The position numbers and the translations under genes were made by a program. From assembly GCA_949317995.1 (NCBI GenBank), contig OX439040.1, positions 78,217,972-78,281,971 on the forward strand: a stretch of 64,000 nucleotides of DNA, read 5' to 3'. Under the pieces are notes generated by a model. That model searched no databases and was not told the origin of the DNA. It saw nothing but the letters and a program-made list of their open reading frames with translations. This DNA comes from Acholoe squamosa (taxonomy: Eukaryota; Annelida; Polychaeta; Phyllodocida; Polynoidae). Of this stretch, positions 46,219 to 58,229 are shown piece after piece (position 1 is the first letter of the stretch; each line of letters starts with the position of its first letter).

Positions 46219-46422
46219 GCCTTGAACGTGATTGATTGATTGATTTGTGTTTACAGCACTTTAGCGGCACTAAGTGGCTATCCCATGCTTCACAGGTTGA
46301 TAATTTAACAGAGGAATGTGTCAGTGCCCACACATATGTGCACCACACACATCCTGAGGGGATAGGAAAGAGGAGATATAGACCCTTTTAAGTGGGCTAG
46401 GGAAACCCGGCCTTGAACGTGA
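46219..46422 (-). mobile_element. Retroposon fragment with 13-bp target-site duplication
   Basis: GCCTTGAACGTGA occurs at 46219-46231 and again exactly at 46410-46422. The 178 bp between them begin, on the + strand, with a TGAT tandem run, which is the inverse of a 3' (ATCA)n tail. Short tandem tails and variable target duplications are typical of LINE 3' ends and of SINEs that borrow them. Confidence 0.85.
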
Positions 46423-47362
46423 GGATAACATATAGAACAATACTAAAATGAACAGAATTTCCAATTCTTATTACCCCATATTAAAATCGTCGTTGCTTCG
46501 TTGCTGGTACGTCTACTGCAGCATTCTAATACAGTTAGGGCTAGTTCATGCTGGTACCAGATAAGTCAAAAGAGGCTATTGTATTATTTTTTTTTCAAAA
46601 TTAACTCAATTTTTTTCTTTGATACTAACTTTTTTTTTTTTATTAATTTTACATCTTCAGATATGATGGACCTTCCCCCCCCCTGGCAAGTAATTCCTGG
46701 CTCTGATTTGTGCTAAAGAAAATACTAGCAAATACCCTCGCCATTTTTGGACGTGCGTTCATGGCCGTATCTAGATCAAAGGTCAAAGGTCAAGGCCGTT
46801 TGTACAGCCACAGATGCGGCCACAAATCACCAAATGGCGCCACAGATTTTGCCACCCTGAGAGCAGAGCATTAAGTTTCAATGAAAATCGTGGCTGCCCC
46901 CAGCCCCGGGCTCCAAGCTCCCCAGTTACCCGGCAGAATAGGTCCCAGTTCGGCGTGATAATAGGCTGCAGTTTGGCGTAAGGATAGGCCCCAGTTTGCC
47001 ATGAAAATAGGCCCCAGTTTGAGAGAAATGGTTTGGCTACCCCCCTAGTAAGGCACTAGTCTCCATAAAAAAAACACCTGTAGACACTGTTTGCTAGTTC
47101 TGCTATCAACCACTACGTGTCTCTACCATTTTGGGAATACTGTAGAATAAGACTCCGAGGTAGATGTCAACCCAATCTTATCCCCAAAGGCAGTGAGTAT
47201 TGGTTATTTAACGCCATTCTGACAGCTGAGGTCATATCCATGGTATATAGTTTCACATATAAATGTGTATTGTTGCTCACACATGTATGTGTACCAGACA
47301 CATAGTATGACGGGGGGGGGTTAATATAAAATTATTTGTTTTGTGTACATTGTATACAATGG
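46423..47362. other. No gene recognised
   Basis: T-rich runs at 46575-46650, then a locally repeated phrase AATAGGC(C/T)(C/G)CAGTTTG near 46940-47020. No supported ORF. Confidence 0.5.
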
Positions 47363-47596
47363 TTAACCCTTCAAGGGGCGCTGATGCATCAATGCATCAT
47401 GCCCTTTCGTCATCATGATTCACCAATGGAGTGCTGGCGAGACTGCTTGCCAGCACTCCATCTGAGCATCATTCCATCCCCCAAGGGTCAACATAATGCT
47501 CCAATGAAGTGCTGGTGAGCAGTCTCACCAGCACTTCATTGTTGCATCATGACGACCAATGGATATGATGCATTAATGCATCAGCGGCCCTTAACT
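47363..47596. mobile_element. Family P element
   Basis: TTAACCCTTCAAGGGGCGCTG at the left and CATCAGCGGCCCTTAA at the right; two CACCAATG(G/A)AGTGCTGG stems with partners. Confidence 0.9.
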
Positions 47597-47924
47597 ATTA
47601 ATTTCTATTGTCCAATTACCGTATCGTCATGAATACTGCCCTTAAACAAGACAGCTACTCATTCGAGGTCTACACTGAAGGCTTAAGAGCCATTTTGACC
47701 CCCGCCCCTTTATCCATGGAGCTAACTTGATACCAGCGCTTATTCAAAACCCGCCACTCACCTGTGCTGGTACAGTAATATTCACATGATATAATGCTGA
47801 GCCATGGGGCACACATTGTAGTCACGTAGATATTCTCTGTGGAGATGAGATATCTACTAATAATAGCCACTCCCATGTAGCCATATAAATCCTACCCCAG
47901 AGCCAACTTGCTATTTTTCCCCTC

Positions 47925-48110
47925 CAATGACGTCATAGCCTCGTTCTGGGACCACTTGACCGGCGCCATGACAACATGTCTGTAATAAGCTACAGCTAGA
48001 ACTCACTTCCGGTCTGCACATGCGCCACTGGTAGGGTCCCCAGCGGCAAGGGGCTTCAACTGGTGGGCGTAGACTGGTGGTCTTTTGGGAACTCAGGTAA
48101 ACACACAGGG
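47925..48110 (+). promoter_or_regulatory. Candidate promoter with CRE, ETS and NRF1-like motifs
   Basis: CCAATGACGTCA (CCAAT fused to a full CRE, about 47925), CACTTCCGGT (ETS core, about 48004) and CACATGCGCCA (NRF1-like half site, about 48018) fall within 100 bp. CAG|GTAAAC at about 48096, a plausible splice donor, follows. This combination is common in animal housekeeping promoters. No coding first exon was recognised; the ORF at 48063-48371 has no ATG start. Confidence 0.35.
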
Positions 48111-49040
48111 GAGTGGAGACTTGCAAAACTAGGGACTTTGGAATGTCACGCCATTCTACCACTACTTATAGGAACACTACTTATAGTTGTGGAGCAGCCG
48201 GCTCAAATGTCAATATTTACAAAAGACCTGCTGTTGAAAGCAGCACAAGATATGAGAGATGGATCTGGGTATTTTAATAGTGCTGAATCTAGATCGGGTA
48301 TGCATAGCTCAATCTGTAGATCGGAAAAAGGTCAAATCAAAGGCCAAAGGTCACCATACTATTGCAATTGATCATAATCAACTAGGATACATATGAATGG
48401 GGAATTCATTGTGCACTAAGGACCTCAACTGTAGTGTTAATGAGTGGAAAAAGCCTTTTCCCTGTCCTATATTGAATACCAGATTGTGACTTTTGACCTT
48501 TAATTTGACCTTGTTCTGAACTAGGTATGGAGATACACACTAAGATTCAAAATCAGCAACCTCAATTTACCCTGATACAACCTCCAAACCTTGTGCTGCT
48601 CTTGACCTGATTCCAGACTGGCTCCCCAACTATTAGGTGTCAGAAAACGGCAGGAGAGTCTTGCTAAATGACAAGAAAGAAGAGCCTCTCTGAATATTTC
48701 AGGAGAATACTGAGTAAAATACCAGAAAGCAGTAGATTTTGTGTTTTTGGGTCATTTTTGGACTTTTATGGCTCTGGAGAAGGAAGTTGTGAACCAATCT
48801 TGACTTACATAGACTCATTTGATAGAGAACACTTAGGGCTATCCGAAAAATGTAAATTAGTGGTCATCCATCATAAACTTTAGGACTTATAGCCTGCCGA
48901 AGTGAAAAAACGGCCAAATTTGTTCTTTTTTATACTTTTTGTATCTTTTACAAGTGTCCTGTATTGAATAAAGAACACTATAGAGTATCCCAAAGTTACT
49001 TTTTGTATTGTATATGATCATAGGTATCATTTCCATGAGG
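48111..49040. other. No gene recognised
   Basis: One ORF of 71 codons on the + strand (48668-48883) has no recognised domain. Confidence 0.45.
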
Positions 49041-49840
49041 TTTGGACATGTTACTAAGTGAGAATTTTTCATGATGTGTCTTTCAAAATGGAAATCAGTA
49101 ATTTGTAATGTCCGGTACCTAAATCTAAATCGGTTATAAAACATGGAAAAAATTAAGCTTCAAAATCTTTGTTATTACCCATATGAAGGGCCCTATCATC
49201 CCCTACTTTGGTGAAGAAATTGTGTGTCTACCAGCATTTGTCTCCATATCAGAACAGCTTATGTTAAATAATTCTGATAAAAGTACTGGACGTTACGTAA
49301 CGTCCGGTACTTTTAACATCATGTAGGAGGCAGTCTACTGTGCATGCATAACTCAAATTTTGTTCCATTCTGTAATTGAAGTCAATAATAGACATTTTGG
49401 CCTTGTTATTTCTTGTGTTTGTTATGCATAATGGTACATTATTAGGGGAGTGTAAATGATTATCTAGACAATTATTTAGCAACACAAATAATGCACGTTT
49501 TCTTTTTAAGTTCACATTTCTTTTTTGACACGATCCTCTTGAATATCCACAATGAGCAGTTTTTGGACAGTAGCAGACCAACAAATCATTTAGTGCTATA
49601 ATCAAATGTAACACGTTTACCTATAAACCTAGAATTCTTCCTTCAAATCTTCCAAATCAATCAATGAATCATGAAGAGGGACATTTTTTTTTCTGTATGA
49701 GCTTCTAAATGATAAGTGTCCAACTATCATCACAAACTAGACAAAAAACTCCTGAAACCATATGAGACATACATAAGAAATATGAGCAAAAAACATCAGA
49801 CCTCTGGCGCCAGCTCTGCTCTTGTGGGCAGAAATGGAAC

Positions 49841-50077
49841 CTAGTTGAGTGGGTGTAGATCAGATTTGGATCCTCCATAGGCATAAAGCCCTTTCTGACA
49901 TATTGAAACCCTATGTTGCAACAGTCCCGACGCACTGACCTCATTTCCGGTCCGATCATCCACCTTACCGGAAATGGAACTGATCCTAATGGTTTTATAT
50001 CGGGTTTTACTTGTGTTGTCTGTGGTTGTGAAGCTTATCCACTGGGATGTTGAGAGGGTGTAGTAGAGTAATATCAT
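49841..50077 (-). other. Short ORF conserved in three duplicated copies, kelch-like phrase
   Basis: The frame stays open in all three copies (here; about 56201-56431; and 60787-61050), ending at the same TAG after SDLHPLN or SDVHPLN. It includes TGNEVSASGLLQHRVSICQK followed by GLYAYGG, similar to the R-x-x-H...LYVYGG core of a kelch repeat. It is 70-90 codons long and no partner blades were found, so it could be a stray exon carried by the duplication or chance. An overlapping ORF (49705-49959) is open too. Confidence 0.25.
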
Positions 50078-50550
50078 GATTAAAGGTGAGAGCTTGGCTC
50101 ATAATAGAGAAGAGTAATATAAAGATTGGAAGTGATCGCTTAGCTCTTAATATGGCTATATGGTATCAATGGATATGATAACTTTGCATGTCAATAAACT
50201 ATGGGCAGCATGATACCCCTTAGATGCCACTGATGCAGGACTGCATCATTTACATTGCTTGGCATGCTGCATTGATGAAGAGCTTGTAAGTATCCACACT
50301 TCATTGGAGCATCATCCTGATGCTCTTCAGGTGTATCAACCCATTGGGCTTGGCATGATGCATGGATATAGCCTTTGCGAGTTATGTTCATGCATCAATG
50401 CATTAGCAACCGTCGAAGCAGTGCATTAGCATGTATCACATAAACCCTTGAGAATGCATTCAATTCATATAGTGGGCATCATGTATGAAAGCATAAGTCT
50501 CTCCAGGGCTGCATTCTTGTACCGAGGGATATATAGATTAATGCACTATG

Positions 50551-50610
50551 CTCGGGTTCCAGTCCCGGTTTCTCCATGACATTTTCCGCTGACCACTACG
50601 TATGCTTTTT
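50551..50610 (+). repeat. tRNA-derived SINE, 3' part only
   Basis: Box B-like GGGTTCCAGTCCC and the SINE body TGACATTTTCCGCTGACC remain; the first half of the head is deleted relative to 62302-62395. Confidence 0.75.
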
Positions 50611-51939
50611 ACTAGAAGATCCTATTTAGTGACCCCACATTTTTGTGGATTTGTTTAGAAGGGTTGAAATGACCATTTTATAATTGATGAATGTGTTTTA
50701 ATTAGTGAGACATATCAATCTGCAGCCTTGGTATCAAAATGAAACTGAAATACATAGTCCATTGTGTGGGTGGGGATTGTTGAAGGAGAGAAGGATGAGG
50801 GGGTGGCTTTTCAACCTAATATCAAGACAGAAAAACAGTCCTCACCATACATTCAAACATACTCAGTTTCCTTTTCTCCCCCTCTCTAGCGTGAATTGAC
50901 AGGGGCCCCCTGGCCTCTGGCGCTTGGGCCGTTTCAATGGCTTCCTGACTTGTGGCTTCCTGGCCGCCTGCCTCGAAGCTACTTTCAGTGGTGGGTTCCA
51001 AATGGCACCACTAGGTGGTATGTGGGTAGGGGAGGGAGGGATAATGTGGTGCTGAGGTAGTGTTGGTAGGGGGAGAAAGAGAGGGAGGGGGAGGGGTGTT
51101 CTTTGTAGTATAAAGTGTTAAAACTATTTAACCCTCTAAGGGTGACTACTGTGCTACTGCATCATGCCCCTTGATTGTTATGGGCCACATTCAAGCGCCA
51201 TGCTAATTCTTTTGGGTCGGTATATACATATACTGCCAGTTAGCCGGCATGACCAATGAAGCGCTGTATAACAGACTCATCAGCACTTAATCGATGCATC
51301 ATGATGACCAGCTGGCCACTCAATACCTTCAGGTCGACATTATTTTGTTGCTTTGGTGTACTATCAACTTACGCAATGTTGGCACATCATCTTGATCCCT
51401 CTACACTATAGATTTGTACTACTTACGCTGTATTCAATGGGGGATGGAATACGATCCTCGCATATTTCAATGGCGCCATTTTGAAATGTATACAGAACCA
51501 TTTAGTTTCATATTTAGGTATGATTATTAGAGGTTTTATGAAAAAAGAATGATTGAACTAGTTAAATAATATACTGTTATGAATTGTTTATGTATATAGA
51601 AGAGAAAGGTCGTGTTTAAAATGGAAATATCCCCGTGCATAAGACTTAATATGAAACTGAGGGCTGGAGCTCTGCTGCTGGCTCCCAACCAAGCCAGGCA
51701 AGGTGTCATGGTGGACCATGTCAAAGTGCGACAACTCAATGCATTGAAAATAAGTAAATATGGTTGTGTTTCTTCATTTTAAAGCAAATCCATCACATCG
51801 TTGAATATGGGACAGCTACACCTCGGGGAATACGAGGCAAAAATATTTGCTTATGTATCAGCCTTTTAAAGGGCATGAGCCTTTTAAAGGGCATGATGCA
51901 TAAGTGCATCATTCCCAATGGTGGCCATGATGCACCAAT

Positions 51940-52166
51940 ACAATTCTTGTTATCCCTTCAGGGCCACTAATGCAGGGGTGCATCATGGTCATCATGATGC
52001 ACCAATTAAGTGCTGCAAGTCTGTTCATTATGCCGATCCTCCACCTGTATTTCTATCTCGTTGGGTCAGCATGATACATGATTGGAATCACCAGGGCAGC
52101 ATCCTTGCATCATAGTGACCGAAGAACATGATGCATTCATGTATGAGCAACCCTCAATTGGTTAAA
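51940..52166. mobile_element. Family P element
   Basis: Degenerate copy beginning near ATCCCTTCAGGGCCACTAAT and ending CAACCCTCAATTGGTTAA. The same element begins again at the end of the window (about 63975). Confidence 0.7.
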
Positions 52167-52605
52167 GGATTTAGGTAGAATGAGGATGGAGGTGGCTGGG
52201 CTGGAGGCCAGCTGTATACATTAGCTGCTACTACAACTTAGCAGGAGGCAGGGCGGAATTCCTCCATACTGAACCTATGGGGTTGATTTACTCCAGGGGG
52301 TTGTCATGATGCTCTAATTCTTCTTGTTCTATTTTCAGCTTGTTTCTGTATCTCTTTTTAGCGATATATACCATTCTCTCTTAGGACACGAAACCACTGA
52401 ACCACCGGATAACACATGAAAAAAATAATATACTCTCCCTTCTGTCCGACGTGTACCTAGAGCATACTGCCTAGTATTCAACACATTTCAAGTTTGGTGT
52501 TAACACTCAGATTTTACACTAGTGTTCCACTGTAAATTCTAGACCTATATAGTTGAATCTTGTTCATCCAGTTTGGGCACCTGGAATCTCGATAAATGTG
52601 GTGTT
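52167..52605. other. No gene recognised
   Basis: No supported ORF or repeat. Confidence 0.5.
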
Positions 52606-52737
52606 ACGGGTTGATATACTCCCAGAGGGTTGGCATGATGCTCCAATAAAGTGCTTGGGAGCAGTCTCGCCAGCACTTCATTGGTGCCCAACCAATGGGC
52701 ATGATGCATTAATGCATCAGTGGCCCTTAAAGGGTTC
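52606..52737. mobile_element. Family P element, right half
   Basis: GTTGGCATGATGCTCCAAT, a GTGCTTGGGAGC stem, and ATGCATCAGTGGCCCTTAAA at the end. Confidence 0.8.
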
Positions 52738-52779
52738 AATGTAAAAGAGGAAGGGTGTGCTTTATAATGGTAGTTACCG

Positions 52780-52980
52780 TTATGGCCCATTTAAGAGGCA
52801 GGGTCTCAAATAAGCTCCGGTCTCAATTAAGCACCAGTCTAAATTAACACTGGGCTAGAGTGGTACTGAAATTCATCTTAACCATGATAACAGTATTCAA
52901 ATAAGCACCCTTCTCATATTAGTGCCTTGGTACAGTGGGATTGAAATCAATAAGCGCCTTAAACGGGCCACTAAGGTACC
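52780..52980 (+). repeat. Dispersed AATAAGC-rich repeat, copy 2
   Basis: GGGTCTCAAATAAGC, CAAATAAGCACC, GAAATCAATAAGCGCC and CGGGCCACTAAGG follow the order seen at 675-850. Confidence 0.6.
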
Positions 52981-53869
52981 ACCTAAACTCCTGGCTGCCT
53001 AGCAGGGGGCAGGTCGGCATGTCACAAACACAGAAATCCTCCTCCTGCCACTGCTACCTCTATCTACTGCACCATTCATTCCCAGTGTGGTCATTTTATC
53101 CTTTAAAGAGAAAGATTTTGTGTCAAATACAGTATTCTGAAATATGCATCACACTAGAGGAGAGCTTCACGTTTATCTGATGCTGTCACAATTGCTTCAA
53201 TGCATCAGGTTCTGCATTGCCTACACAGCTGATGTACCAATGAAGAGCTGGCTAGACAGGGCGGGGGGCAAAGTATTTTTTGTTCCTCACAAAAATTAAA
53301 AAAGTAATTGTCCCAATAGCAGGGAAAAGTTGTCTAGACGTTCAAAGTTTCACTTGGAAGCATGCTTTCAGACCCTTTGAACTGCTTCATGCTACACAAA
53401 GTCCCCCCTCCTTCCCCCCCAAAAAAATTCACATCGCTTCTGATACCCCTAGACTTTTGTTGGTACACCTAGAATTGGGCATGATGCAGAGGCCAATAAT
53501 GTATTTATAGTTCATGCAGATCCTACAGGGCTGAAATGATTACTAGGATTCACATGATTCCCAAAGGAACTCACAGGGGCATTTCCTTTGCAGACAACCC
53601 TATCACAACTGCAAATGCCTGCGTTATTCCTATAGGATTTTTGGTAGGATTTTCGGGGTGCAGTCATAGTGTGTCAAGAATGGGATCCACCCCCCACCTC
53701 CCCCCAAAGTGTCTGCCTTAAAATGTCACTATTCCCCTACTGCCCTCTGTACTGCCTGACTCCATATTACAACATTCAACAGGTGGCCTGAAGGACTGAC
53801 AGCAGCTCAGGGAATTCTTTACTTCTTTATGCCATGACCAAAGCCTACTACAGACAGGCTAGAGGGTAG

Positions 53870-54440
53870 GGGGAAAGGTGATGGGAGGAGGAGGGGTGTT
53901 AAAGTTGGGGAGTGGAATGGGAGAGGTAGGGAAGGGAGAATGGGTGGAAGATGGGGGGAGGGAAGGGGAAGGAGGGGAGAGGGGTAAAAGAATGGAATAT
54001 AGAATGGGAGATAGGGGGAGGGAGGGAGGGAGGGAATGGGGAGAAGGGAGTGGAAGGTGCAGGATAGAGGGGGAGGGGAGAGGGAGAGGTGCAGACAGGG
54101 GTTAAGGGGAGAGGAAGGGGAGGTTAGGGGACAGGGAAGGATGGAGGGAGAGGGAGGGGAGGACAGGGATAGAGAGAGGGAAGAAGAGGGAGGAAAAGAG
54201 CAAGGGGAGAGGAGGGATAGAGCAAGGGGAGAGAAGGGATATAGTGAGTGGAGAGGGATAGAGCAAGAGGAGGGGACTGGCAGGGGATCTGGAAGTCAGG
54301 AGGGGAGGAGAAAAACAGGGATTGGGGGGGGGGGCTGTGGAGGAGGAGAGAAAGATAGGGACAGGAGGAATGGGAGAGAGGGGAGGGATCTGTTGAGGGG
54401 AGCAGGGGGAGGGTAGAGGGGGGAAAGGGAGTGGAAGGGG
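53870..54440 (+). repeat. Purine-rich tract
   Basis: Nearly all G and A on the + strand with many GGGA and GGGG runs; a related tract is at 58800-59140. ORFs here are Gly/Arg/Glu-rich or, on the minus strand, Pro/Ser-rich artefacts. The sequence could form triplex or G-quadruplex structures. Confidence 0.85.
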
Positions 54441-54746
54441 TTGAAGAAGAAGGAGTTTGTCATACAGGGGTTAGAGGGGTGCTGGTTGATGATTTGGTGT
54501 TTATCATCTGCCATCCTCCTACAAGTTCCTGTCAAGACACACGTCTCTGAGGGACATTGATGGATAGCAGCTCGCAGGGACAATGATCTTGATATAACCC
54601 TTTAGTGCCACCTTGCGTATCATCTACGCACCAAGTTTTGAATAAGCCCTGCCAAATGTAAGCATGGGGGAGAGTGTGTGTTGAGATCTAAGCATTAAAA
54701 ACAACCCTATATTCATTCCTGTAAGGCTGTAGTTATCATCATGATG

Positions 54747-54899
54747 ACCCTTTAAGTGCCATTAATGCATCAATGCATGATGTCAACCCAAAGGATGATA
54801 CTCCCATGAAATGTTGGTGAGCAGACTCACATTTCGTTAGTGCATAATACTGACCAATGGGAATGATGCACTTCTACATCATTGGTCTTTGGAGGTTTA
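54747..54899. mobile_element. Family P element, partial
   Basis: ACCCTTTAAGTGCCATTAATGC at left; degenerate ATGAAATGTTGGTGAGCAG stem; right end eroded. Confidence 0.7.
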
Positions 54900-55121
54900 G
54901 GGCACTGTACAACCCTATACAGGGATAAGATTAGGATGTCAGCAGAGGACCTATTAGTTCTATCGGTGCCATTCTATGTTCAGAGGGTGTGTGGCAAGGT
55001 GAAGCCCCCCCTTCACCATTCCTCCTGGTGCCCTGTTGGAGAGCAGGTATCAAAGAACTGCTACAGGAGGAGGACTAGACGTCCCTTGAGGAGTCCTGTC
55101 AGTCTGGGCTCAACAGGGTCA

Positions 55122-57720
55122 TTTCCATGAGGTTTGGACATGTTACTAAGTGAGAATTTTTCATGATGTGTCTTTCAAAATGGAAATCTGTAATTTGTAA
55201 TGTCCGGTACCTAAATCTAAATCGGTTATAAAACATGGAAAAAATTAAGCTTCAGAATCTTCGTTATTACCCATATGAAGGGCCCTATCATCCCCTACTT
55301 TGGTGAAGAAATTGTGTGTCTACCAGCATTTGTCTCCATATCAGAACAGCTTATGTGAAATAATTCTGATAAAAGTACTGGATGTTACGTAACGTCCGGT
55401 ACTTTTAACATCATGTAGGAGGCAGTCTACTGTGCATGCATAACTCAAATTTTGTTCCATTCTGTAATTGAGGTCAATAATAGACATTTTGGCCTTGTTA
55501 TTTCTTGTGTTTGTTATGCATAATGGGACATTCTTATATTACTAAGAGCAACTTCAATTACTTCCATATTTCATTATTTTGGTACCAGATGTTACATGAC
55601 ACAAAACAAGCAATAAAAATGGAACCGGATGGCCTGGATCAGTATCTTTTGGTCTTCTGAGCTGAGGAGATGTACCTTGACAATTTTGTTAAGGTTATAT
55701 AAAGTAATTAGAAAATTAGTTTTTCAGGGCCTTCAAGGGCAAAATCTTACACTTTCTGACGACCTGACCCATGTATGGCTTTACTCGATTTCAGAGTATC
55801 GACAAAATCTAAATGATTATCTAGACAATTATTTAGCTACACAAATAATGCACATTTTCTTTTTAAGTTCACATTTCTTTTTTGATACGATCCTCCTGAA
55901 TATCCTCGATGAGCAGTTTTTGGACAGTAGCAGACCAACAAATCATTCAGTGCTATAATCAAATGTAACACGTTTACCTATAAACATAGAATTCTTCCTT
56001 CAAATCTTCCAAATCAATCAATGAATCATGAAGAGGGACATTTTTTTTTCTGTATGAGCTTCTAAATGATATATAAGTGTCCAACCATCATCACAAACTA
56101 GACAAAAACTCCTGAAACCATATGAGACATACATAAGAAATATAAGCAAAAAACATCAGACCTGTGGCGCCAGCTCTGCTCTTGTGGGCAGAAATGGAAC
56201 CTAGTTGAGTGGGTGTACATCAGATTTGGATCCTCCATAGGCATAAAGCCCTTTCTGACATATTGAAACCCTATGTTGCAACAGTCCCAACGCACTGACC
56301 TCATTTCCGGTCCTATCATCCACCTTACCGGAAATGGAACTGATCCTAATGGTTTTATATCGGGTTTTACTTGTGTTGTCTGTGTTTGTGAAGCTTTTCC
56401 ACTGGGATGTTGAGAGGATGTAGTAGAGTAATATAGTGATTAAAGGTGAGAGCTTGGCTCATAATAAAGAAGAGTAATATAAAGATTAGAAGTGATCGCT
56501 TAGCTCTTAATATGGCTATATGGTATCAATGGATATAATAACTTTGCATGTCAAGAAACATCTATGGGCAGCATGATACCACTTAGATGCCACTTATGCA
56601 GGACTGCATCATTTACATTGTTTGGCATGATGCATTGATGAACAGCTTGTAAGAATCCACACTTCATTGGAGCATCATCCTGACGCTCTTCAAGTTTATC
56701 AACCTATTGGGCTTGGCATGATGCATGGATATAGCCTTTGTGAGTTATGTTGATGCATCAATGCCTTAGCAACCGTCGAAGCAGTGCATTAGCATGTATC
56801 ACATAAACCTTTGAGAATGCATTCAATTGATAGTGGGCATCATATATGAAAGCATCAGTCTCTCCAGGGCTGCATTCTTGTACCATGGGATATATAGATT
56901 AATGCACTATGTGGCCCTCAGAGATCAAACAACTTAGCATAATTGGACTCCTGGGGTCATTTCACATTAATGGTAACTACTTTACTGTGTTGTTGTCTCT
57001 GTAATTGTTATTCTTGTCTGCAGAAGGATTTTCAGAAGGAAAAGAAATTGCTCACAAGGTTATGGCCAAATACAACATAATCATTAAGACAATACAATTT
57101 CCTTAATCAACAGAGACTTTACAAAATTAAGCAAACACTGCCAAACAGTTATAGAGTCTCCTGAATGGGTGATCTACTGATGTCAAGATGAAGAGTCTGT
57201 TATGGGGCCAACAACTCAGAAGTGAATAGTTTTTAACTCATTTATTGTATGTGTAGGGGTTTGTTCCCCCTGTTGGGTGTGCAGAGCCTTCAGACTCAGA
57301 GGGACTGTTCACTTGGTTGTGTCACTCCCCCTATGTATACCATACCGATCCAGGGTAGTTGGAAGGTAGATAATGTCAGGCCAGGGGAAGTAGCTCAGGG
57401 GTAGAGCTTCCGCTTTGAATTTGGAGGGTCCCGGGTTTGAGTCCCTGTTTCTCCATGGCATTTTCCGCTGACCACTACATTAGTAGAGAAACTGAGTGCT
57501 TCCGCCTCACAAGGGGCATCTTTAGAGAGCTCGGTACCTGGGCCGGTATGGTATAGACAAGTGCTTTGACCTGCTAGTGCTAAGAACTTGGAAACAGGTG
57601 GCACACACAGCCGTTCCTGAGAACAGAGGCCTATACGGGTTGTGCTTTGAACAAGTAATCAATGGATAATTCATGATGCATGTGTGGTAGCAAAGGATAA
57701 TTAGACGAGGGCGCACACAA
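55122..57720. repeat. Segmental duplication block Y, copy 2
   Basis: Parallel to 49043-50540 and 60395-62290. Carries about 290 bp (55525-55815) absent in copy 1; part of this (ACTCGATTTCAGAGTAT) recurs at the start of copy 3 near 60367. Contains a family P-like stretch (56570-56920) and a SINE. Confidence 0.85.
57384..57455 (+). repeat. tRNA-derived SINE head, copy 2
   Basis: 72 nt, box A TAGCTCAGGGGTAGAGC and box B GGGTTTGAGTCCC, followed by body GGCATTTTCCGCTGACCACT. Confidence 0.8.
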
Positions 57721-57724
57721 GTCA

Positions 57725-57962
57725 TGAATAATTCTTTGACTACTTATTAGTTTACACGATATCAATAGATAATCAATAGAGTATCATTAAATTCAAGTTG
57801 AAAATAAAAATTGTTCCCCCTCCCCGAGACTCGAAGCCTGCCATAGTGTGTGTAGACAATCGGTACACACAGCGGAAAAAAATATACACCCAGACCGGGA
57901 CGAGTCCCGCCTACTTCTAGCAGTTGAGCACAATACGCTACCCACTGGGTCTCACACCTCAG
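57725..57962 (-). mobile_element. Second tRNA-derived SINE family, with body
   Basis: On the minus strand the head (57962 to about 57885) has box A-like GACCCAGTGGGTAGCG and box B-like GGGACTCGTCCCGG. The body with CTCGGGGAGGGGGAA follows and matches 15650-15785 in inverse orientation. Confidence 0.65.
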
Positions 57963-58110
57963 AGCCCGGCTTGGCTTGGTTTGAACGTATCCAGCAGTCA
58001 TCTATAATTATAGTGCTATTCTAACCTTGCCCATGTGAGAGTTGTTGTGGGGGGTCACAGCCATATCAATGACTTATACAGACCTGGTTCTAACCAAGCT
58101 TTCTCGTCAG

Positions 58111-58185
58111 TCACTGTGGTGTAATGCATAGAAAGTTGGATTTGGGATCAGGAGACTGCAGGTTCGACCCCTACCCTTGCAATGG
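58111..58185 (+). repeat. Third tRNA-derived SINE head
   Basis: GTGGTGTAATGCATAGAAAG (box A region) and GCAGGTTCGACCCC (box B) at normal polymerase III spacing. Confidence 0.65.
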
Positions 58186-58229
58186 TTAATGAGGAGTGGT
58201 GGATAACTGTGGTCCGACTGTATGTTGGT

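Larger units (their letters stand above)
49043..51990. repeat. Segmental duplication block Y, copy 1
   Basis: 49043-49440 matches 55122-55525; 49460-50540 matches 55815-56900 and 60395-61440; 50550-51990 matches 62350-64000. Copy 1 lacks about 500 bp present in the others at its SINE (join near 50551). It carries family P elements at about 50205-50435 and 51130-51330. Confidence 0.85.
52950..55120. repeat. Segmental duplication block X, copy 1
   Basis: Matches 58230-59560 in order: CCTAGCAGGGGGC, CTCTATCTACTGCACCATT, CAACATTCAACAGGTGGCCT, the purine-rich tract, CATTGATGGATAGCAGC and AGGAGTCCTGTCAGTCT. Copies differ by indels. Confidence 0.85.

Noticed and set aside
48063-48371. 102-codon ORF downstream of the promoter-like motifs
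   Set aside because: Starts at GTG, not ATG, and crosses the plausible donor CAG|GTAAAC; more likely non-coding exon and intron.
54036-54416. Gly/Arg/Glu-rich ORF of 126 codons (also 58766-59152)
   Set aside because: Encoded by a polypurine tract that rarely gives stops; the duplicate copy has a different sequence and frame.
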